Origin: an uncultured Eubacteriales bacterium
GTDB taxonomy: Bacteria; Bacillota; Clostridia; Oscillospirales; Acutalibacteraceae
Reading direction: 5' to 3'
DNA length: 64,000 nucleotides
Assembly (NCBI GenBank): GCA_934541115.1
Contig: CAKTDF010000013.1
Coordinates: forward strand, 1 to 64,000
A program made the position numbers and the translations under genes. A model generated the notes under the pieces. The model had not been told where the DNA came from. It saw only the letters and a program-made list of their open reading frames with translations, and searched no databases. This document shows positions 1 to 7,400 of this stretch, piece by piece (positions within the stretch are counted from its first letter, which is position 1; every line of letters begins with the position of its first letter).

Positions 1-44
1 GTTTCTTAGCTCTTTCTCGCTCTCCTTGCGAAAAGCGTGTCGCT

Positions 45-73
45 ATTCTACCACCCTTGTCTCCTCTTGTCAA
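45..73 (-). promoter_or_regulatory. Promoter reading out of the window to the left
   Basis: On the minus strand TTGACA (68-73) and TAGAAT (45-50) are separated by 17 bases. The gene it serves lies beyond base 1. The bases after it contain no start codon with a ribosome binding site before the edge, so the product could be a stable RNA or a gene with a leader. Confidence 0.6.
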
Positions 74-205
74 CTACTTTTTCATCCCTTTTTTACCTTT
101 TTCTTAACCTTTTGTACACATACCCGGGTGTGTTTGTATGCTGGACGCTTGTGTATACTATATGTTGTATGTCTTATACTTTTCATATGGCTGATAACTA
201 AATAT

Positions 206-239
206 GCCGCCGCGAGTCGATTCAAAAACTCGCGGCGGC
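206..239 (-). terminator. Intrinsic terminator after the lipoprotein gene
   Basis: An 11-bp perfect GC-rich stem (206-216 with 229-239) encloses a 12-base loop, 40 bases past the stop of the minus-strand lipoprotein gene. The U tract on that strand is weak (ATATTTAG), so efficiency is uncertain. Confidence 0.6.
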
Positions 240-279
240 TGGGTGTGATTATTTTTTCATTTAGTTCCGGTATTATTTA

Positions 280-879
280 TCAATACTTCCACGGGATTTT
301 AAATCCTTTGACTTCTTTACCTTCTTTGGTGTATGTAGATACCTCAGCTTTTTCCATGTCGAGCAGACTAACGGGTACCCATGAACAACTATAAGAACTC
401 AACAAACCCGACACTGATCCTTCAATTACCATTTTATTGTTACCCAAAATCTTTCTTTCAGCAAACGTTACCGTTATTTCAACGATACTTGAATTGGCAT
501 TTGCTATATTATTGTCGATAACAGTATATGTTCCGGAAATGGCAGAAGCATGGTTTCCGTCGATTAACTGTTCTATTGTTTCAAACTTCTTTTCAAGATA
601 GTTTCCGTCCGTAAAAGTGAATATGTATGCTTTTGTTTCCCAAACACCACTACCGGACAGCGCACCCTCATTCTCTGCTCCGCACCAAACAAACTCATCA
701 TTATATTCGTCAATTTTGAGCAGACCTCCGCACTCGGTTGCACCGTTTTCAAAACCAAAGTTCTCATTGTAATAATTTGATTTGCCTTTTCCGCCCTTGC
801 TTTGACAGCCGCAAAGCGCCCCCAGTGCAAGCACAAGAGCCATAACAAGCGATATTTCTCTGATTCGATTTTTCCTCAT
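280..879 (-). CDS. Predicted lipoprotein of unknown function
   Basis: This 199-aa protein has a basic N-terminus, a hydrophobic stretch and a lipobox-like LCGC, so Cys25 is the probable lipidated residue, and the mature chain should sit on the outer face of the membrane. The rest is soluble, with several short beta-rich stretches and no catalytic motif that I recognise. It starts at an ATG behind a well-formed promoter (1036-1064), with about 150 bases of leader. It is a single-gene unit, divergent from the small XRE regulator at 1137. I cannot assign a family; a sensor or adhesive surface protein would fit, but this is a guess. Confidence 0.75.
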   Translation of the reverse strand: MRKNRIREISLVMALVLALGALCGCQSKGGKGKSNYYNENFGFENGATECGGLLKIDEYNDEFVWCGAENEGALSGSGVWETKAYIFTFTDGNYLEKKFETIEQLIDGNHASAISGTYTVIDNNIANANSSIVEITVTFAERKILGNNKMVIEGSVSGLLSSYSCSWVPVSLLDMEKAEVSTYTKEGKEVKGFKIPWKY

Positions 880-1035
880 GATTGTTCATCCTTTCACTAT
901 TAGACTGTGCCGCTTCACGATAATCCAACTTTTCATTCCTTCCTTTTTATAATCAATCGGGCATTTTAAAACGGCGAGCTATGCCAAATAGGTAAAAAAT
1001 CCGGGCATATTTGCCGGGTATTATTTACTTTTAGG

Positions 1036-1064
1036 ATTATATCACCTATTTTGTAGAATGTCAA
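1036..1064 (-). promoter_or_regulatory. Consensus promoter of the lipoprotein gene
   Basis: On the minus strand TTGACA (1059-1064), a 17-base spacer and TATAAT (1036-1041) give a perfect vegetative promoter. The leader of about 150 bases holds a small GC hairpin (a CCCGGCAAATATGCCCGG-like dyad near 1000-1017). Confidence 0.8.
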
Positions 1065-1136
1065 GCATAATTTTAAGAATATTATTCACTGTTAAGCCCA
1101 CGGTTTGCTTTTATAATCTTAATTGAGGTGTTGACA

Positions 1137-1364
1137 ATGAATATTAAACAAAAAGATAAATACATCTTATTGGGTCTCAACATTGCCCATTACCGCAAGC
1201 TCAATGGCTTTACACAAGAAAAACTTGCCGAGGCACTGAACTTGGACAGAACAACAATAAGCAAAATTGAACTTGCAACGAGCGGCGTTTCGCTTGACGT
1301 AATTTTTGAAATGTGCGACTTATTTTCAATTCCGCCGTCAAAGCTTTTTGATTTTCGTGATTAA
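1137..1364 (+). CDS. Small XRE-family helix-turn-helix regulator
   Basis: This 75-aa protein is essentially one HTH_3/Cro-type DNA-binding domain: an N-terminal helix with NIAHYRKLNGFTQEKLAEAL, then LDRTTISKIELATSGVS as the turn and recognition helix, and a C-terminal LFSIPPSKLFDF. No ligand or protease domain is present. I chose the ATG at 1137 because GAGGTG (1125-1130) lies six bases upstream; an in-frame GTG at 1128 overlaps that site. Such stand-alone XRE proteins usually act as local repressors. The divergent lipoprotein gene is the nearest candidate target, by position only. Confidence 0.85.
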   Translation: MNIKQKDKYILLGLNIAHYRKLNGFTQEKLAEALNLDRTTISKIELATSGVSLDVIFEMCDLFSIPPSKLFDFRD

Positions 1365-1379
1365 CACAAAATATAACAT

Positions 1380-1409
1380 GCAGGGCGTACCGAAATCGGT
1401 ACGCCCTGC
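1380..1409. terminator. Bidirectional terminator between the XRE gene and the BIG2 giant
   Basis: A perfect 13-bp stem with a 4-base loop (GCAGGGCGTACCG-AAAT-CGGTACGCCCTGC) lies between two convergent genes, 15 bases after the XRE stop and 27 bases after the stop of the giant gene. Both sides carry short T-rich tracts. Confidence 0.8.
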
Positions 1410-1436
1410 GTTTATGTTTGTATATTGTATACTATA

Positions 1437-4400
1437 TTATTTGACCGTAATTGTGCAGCTTGCGGTGAAACCGCCGTCAACGGTGGTGACGGTTATAACC
1501 GCTTCTCCGACCGCGAGACATTCGATGTTTCCGTTTTCATCAACGGCAACAACTTCCGGTGCGGAGCTTTTCCATGTCACCGTCTTATCTGTAGCGTCAA
1601 GCGGTTCAACGGTGCAGCCGAGTGTGCCTTTGAATCCAACGAGCATATCAAGCGTTTCATTTGAAAAGCTTACGCCTCTGACGGGCTGAATAATTTCAAG
1701 CTCAATTTGTGCGGTTTTCTGCGAAAGACTCGACTTTACGGTGATAACCGCAGTGCCGCCCTTGACTGCCGTCACCGTTCCGTCCTGTGAAACAATAACG
1801 CAATCGTTTGAGGTAAAGGTGAATGTCTCGTCAAGCTCTTCGGGACTCGCTTTCACGGTGAGCTTTGTCTCCTCACCGACTGTAAGGGCTGTTTTTTCGC
1901 TTTCAAGCAGAACCGAATCAATTTCCGTGAGTACCTTAACGGCACATACATCGGTAAATCCGCCGTCCGCCGTTGTAACGGTAATCCTTGCGGTACCAAA
2001 ACCGTTAGCCGTTACAACACCGTTTTCGTCAACCGAGGCAACCTCGGCATTATCCGATGACCACGTTACAGCCTTGTTCGTTGCATTTGATGGCACAACA
2101 ACAGCAGAAAGGCTCTTGGTCTCGCCCTTTCTGAGTGTTGCCGCGGCGTCGGAGATAACAACCGAAGTGACAGGCTCCAATACCGTTACGGTGCATTCCG
2201 CCTTGACGCTTTCATCAAGCTTTGAACAAGCGGTAATAACAGCCGTACCCGAGGTTGCGCGAGCGGTAACAACACCGTTTTCAACCGTTGCAACAGCTTG
2301 ATTGCTGCTTTTCCAAACTATGTCGCCAACAGCTGCGCCGGCAGGCTCAACCTGCACTCTGAGTGAGACCTGCTCTCCCTTGTTGAGGGAAAGCTCGGTA
2401 TTTTCGAGTGTGATATTTGTAATCGGCAGTTTGACTTCAACAGCACAGAAGTCGATGTATTCGCCCTCCTCGGTAGTGCCGAAAACAAAAGCCGTGCCTG
2501 CGCCGACAGCCGTAATAACACCGTCCCGGACGGTTACAACGGAATCGTCGCTCGTCTGCCAAATAACATTTTTGTTGCTTGCGTCGGCAGGAAGTACCTC
2601 AAACGAAAGAGCCTTTGCCGCGTCTGAGAGATACATTACGAACGCTTCTTCGGCTATATTGAATCCGGTAACTCTTTTGAGTACCTCAACCTCAAATTCG
2701 CCGAAAACTTCGCCGTCTGCGGTACTCTTGGCAGTTACGGTGACAACGCCCTTTTGCTTTGCGGTGAGAACGCCGTCCTGACTGATTTCTGCGTAGTCGC
2801 CGTTTGAAACGCTCCATTCAAGACCGCGCAGAGTCGTGTACTCCGGCTCAAAAGCGGCGCTGATTGAAAGCTGCTCGCCCTCGCAGATTGCATTCTTTTC
2901 AGCTGAAAGAGTGATTCTCAGCGGTTTTTGTGTAACGGTTACCTTGCACTCGGCGGCAACGCCCTCTTTCTCGGTTTTTGCGGTGATGACCGCCGTGCCG
3001 ACAGAGTGAGCAGAAACAATGCCGTTTTCGTCAACCGTTGCAACTGATTCGTTCTGCGAGCTCCAAACAAGCTTTTTGAAGCTTGCATTTTCCGGAGCAA
3101 CAACAGGAGCAAGAGTTGCCGAGGTGCCGTTTTCAACTATGTATTCTTCCTTGTCAAATGCAACGCTCTGAACGCGAACATTGACGGTTATTGTGCATTT
3201 AGCCTCAAGACCGGTGTCCCTTGACTTTGCGGTGATCACGGCGGTACCCTTTGAAAGGGCGGTAACAACGCCGCTGTCGCTAACAGAAGCAACATCGCTT
3301 GAATCGCTGCTCCATTCAATGTCTTTCTGCGTTGTGTCAGCCGGGAGGAAAGCGGGAACAAGCGCAAGGGTTTCGTCAAGCCACAGCTCGGCATTCTCTT
3401 TGTCAAGCGCCAGACTTTCCGGAAGAACATAAACCGTAACGCTGCATTTTGCAGTAACATCTTCATTTGAGGAATATGCGGTAATCTCTGCCGAGCCTGC
3501 GCCAACTGCCGTGAGAACACCGTCTTCACCGACTGTTACCGCGTTTGTATTTGAGCTTTCCCATCTGACGGAAAGGTCGGTCGCGTCTGCCGGAGTGAGA
3601 GAAGCGGAAAGAGCAAATGTGCTGCCCTTTTCAAGCCTCAGTTCAGTTTCGTTAAGCTCAATGCTTTCAACGACTCTGGTCACAACAACGGTGCAGACCG
3701 CAAATATTTCCTCATCGGAGCTGACAGCCCTGACTGTGGTCTCGCCCTTGCCGACCGCAGTAACAAGACCGCTTTCACTGACGACCGCAACCTCGCTGTT
3801 TTCGCTTATCCATTTGACAGAAGTATCAAATGCGTTTTCCGGCAGTACGGTTGCCGTGAGTTGCTTTGTACCCTGTTCACCGAGTGTAATACGCTCACTG
3901 CTCAGTGAAATCGACGCCACCTGCTGACGGACAGTGACCTTAAACACCGCCGAGGCGCGACCGCAGCCGGAGGTAACCGTAATTTCGCTTTCGCCTGCCG
4001 AAAGAGCGGTAACAACACCGTCTTCGCTTACAGAAGCAACATCCTCTTTTGAGGAAACGAACGTAACATTTCTGTGGGTTGCATTTTCGGGCAGGACAGT
4101 GGCAGAAAGCTCCACGCTTTCGCCAACCCAAAGGATATCCTTTTCCGCCGAGACATTGACGGTTTCGGCAGGAACTATAACTTCAACGTTGACAAAGGTT
4201 TTGGTCTGACCGTCTTTTGACGCAATTGCAATGACCGCACTGCCCTGTGAAACGGCTGTGATTTTTCCGTTTTCGTCAACCTCTGCTATCTCCGGAGTAT
4301 CCGACGACCAAAGGAGAGTCTTATCGTCAGCGTTTTCCGGCAATACGGTGCAGGAAAGCTCTGCAAACTCTGAAACAGCGAGAAGCAGCTCGGTTCTTTC

Positions 4401-7400
4401 CGGCTTAATTTCGCTGACTCCGATGAGAACGGTAACAGTGCAGCTCTTTTCAAATCCACCGTCATCTGTCTTAACGGTTATTATTGCCTCTCCCTTTGAA
4501 ATTGCGGAAACAACGCCGTTTTCGTCAACCGAGGCAACCTCGGGTGCATTCGACGACCAGATAAGCTTTTTATTTGTTGCGCTGTCGGGCAGAACAGCGG
4601 CAGTGAGTGCCTTTTCGGCGCCTGCATAAAGCGTGAGTTCGCTTTCATCAAGCGTAACTCCGGTAACCGGCTCGGTTACGTTCAGCACGCATACGGCTTT
4701 GACCTTTCCCTCGGCGGCATAAGCCGTGATTTCTGCGGTGCCTGCCTTATATGTGGTAACAAAGCCCTCATCATTGACATTGGCAACTTCATTATCCGAG
4801 CTTTCCCAAGTTACGGTTTTGTCAACGGCATCTTCAGGAAGAACGGTTGCAGTAAGGCTGACCGTCTGACCGGTGATTACGGTGACTTCGTTGGTATTAA
4901 GCTCAATTTTCTTTGCTATTCTGAAAACTGTTATATACGCCGTTGCGGTAAAGCCGCCGTCAACGGTTGTTGCGGTGATGACTGCCTCGCCGGGTTCCAC
5001 GCCGGTAACAACGCCGTTTTCGTCAACCGTGGCAACGCCCGGCTCGTCGGTTGTCCAAAGAACCTTTTTGTTCGTTGCGTTTTCTGGTGCAACAATTGCC
5101 TCGAGCTGAGCGGTCTCTCCATCGCCGAGACGAAGCTCTGTTTGAGCGAGCACAACGTCCATTACGGGAGTGTTGACCTTAACGGTGCAGGTGGCTTTCT
5201 TTCCGCCCTCAACGGTTGTTGCGGTTATAACAGCCTCACCGAACGCAAGACCGGTTACAATGCCCTCCGGAGAAACAGAGGCAATCTCCGGCGCGGAGCT
5301 TGTCCACTTGACGCGCTTTTCGGAGGCGGTCGCCGGCAGAACGGTAGCCTTAAGAGTCTCGCTCTTGCCGATATTGATTTCAATAGAGCTCTTGTCAAGA
5401 GTTATCGATTTGGTATGTCTGAGAACGGTTACTGTGCAGCGTGCGGTTCTGCCGTTTTCATTGGTTTTGACCGTGATCACCGCTGTGCCGACTGAAACAG
5501 CCTTGACAACGCCCTTTGAAGAAACAGTTGCAACCTTGGTGTTGGAGGAGCTCCACTTGACGCTCAGATCGTTTGAATTTGAGGGCAAGACCGTTGCCTT
5601 GAGTGTTTTTGAGCTGCCCTCATAGAGCGAAAGGACATTTTCGTTCAGCTTGACCGAATCCGGAGCCTGAACAACAGTGACGGTGCATTTCTTTGAAATG
5701 CCGTTTGATGTCTTTGCGGTAATCGTTACCTTGCCGCCCTTGAGACCGGTTACAACGCCGTTTTTGTCAACTGTTGCAACAGCCTTGTTGCTGCTGCTCC
5801 ATTTGAGCGTCTTTGTTGTTGTGTTCTTGGGCAAAACGGTGTAGCCAAGCTTGACGGTCTGACCGCTCTTGACGGTTGCCTTTGTATTTTTGAGCGCCAG
5901 CTTTTCTGCAAGAATTTCAACGCTGACGCTGCAGCTTGCTTTGAATGAACCGTCTTTTGTTTTAACTGTAATTGTCGCCTTTCCAACCTTGAGACCGGCA
6001 ACTCTGCCGTTCTGGTCAACTGCGGCAACCTTTGTGTTGCTTGACGACCAAAGAAGAGCCTTGTTCGTTGCATCGGACGGAGTAACCGTTGCTTTGAGAG
6101 TAACCGCCGAATTACGTGCAACGGTAACGGACGATTTATTGAGCTTTACGCCGGTAACCTTTTTTACAACCTTGACCGTACAGGTTGCAGTGTAGCCGCC
6201 GTCAAGCGTGGTAACGGTAATCTTCACCGTGCCGGTGCCCTTTGTTTTGACAACGCCGGTTGAGCTGACGGTAGCAATTTTCTTGTTGCTCGTTGACCAC
6301 TTGACCTCTTTGTTTGTTGGGTTGGCGGGTTTAAGGGTGTGCTTGAGAGTGAAGCTCTTGCCTACCTCAACCGTCTTCTTGGTGGTATTAAGGAAAACGC
6401 CTTTGACGAGAGCAACTACTCTGACGCGGCAGGTAGCTTTATAGCCGCCGTCCTTCGTTTTGACGGTAATAACGGCGCTGCCGGTCTTTTTGGCAGTGAT
6501 TTTTCCCGATGATGAAACGTCCGCAACGTCATAGTTGCTGGAGGTCCATGTGACGTTCTTGTTAGTTGTATTCTTGGGCTTGAATATCGGCTCAACCGTT
6601 GTGGTCTTGCCTATGCCGAGAGTTACAGATGTCTTGCTCAGCGAAACGCCTTTTGCCGGCATGGTGACCTTGACGGTGCAGGTGGCTTTGACTTTTCCGT
6701 CCTGCGTTTTGGCAGTGATCGTCACCTTTCCCGCTCCAATGCCCTTGACAACGCCCTTTGAGCTGACAGTTGCAATTTTCTTGTTGCTTGAAGACCATTT
6801 ATAGTTCGTCTCCGTGGCTGAAGTCGGGGTAACCTTGCAGACAAGAGTTTTCTTTGAACCGGCTTTAACAGTATATGTGCTTTCGGCAAACTTCAGCTTT
6901 TTAACTTTTTGAGTAACATTGATTCTGCAGGTTGCAGAGGCGTTTCCGTCGCCGGAGGTCGCCGTAATGACTGCCGAGCCTGCGCCCACAGCCGTGACAA
7001 CACCCTTTGAGTTGACCGTTGCAACCTTTTTGTTTGAAGAACTCCACTTAATCGTTTTATCGGAAGCGGAAAGCGGAGTGATTGAAGCGGAAAGAGCCTT
7101 GGCCTTTCCTGCCTCAAGCGTAACAGATGAATAGTTGAGCGAAACGCCGGTTGCGAGCTGAACAACTTCAACAAGGCAGTTTGCCTTATACTTGCCTTGA
7201 ACAGAGGTTGCCGTAACAACTGCCGTGCCGATCTTTTTTGCAGTGATCTGACCGGCTGCGTTGATGGTTGCAATACTCTTGTCGCTCGTTGACCACTTGT
7301 ATTCGCGGTTTTCTGCGTTTTCAGGCAGAACAGTCGCGCTGATTATTGCGGTTTTACCTTTTGCAATTGTGACCTTTCTTGTGCTGACCTTTATTCCGGT

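Noticed and set aside
26..394. 122-aa open frame
   Set aside because: Cys/Phe-rich low-quality frame over a terminator and the end of the lipoprotein gene, with no ribosome binding site.
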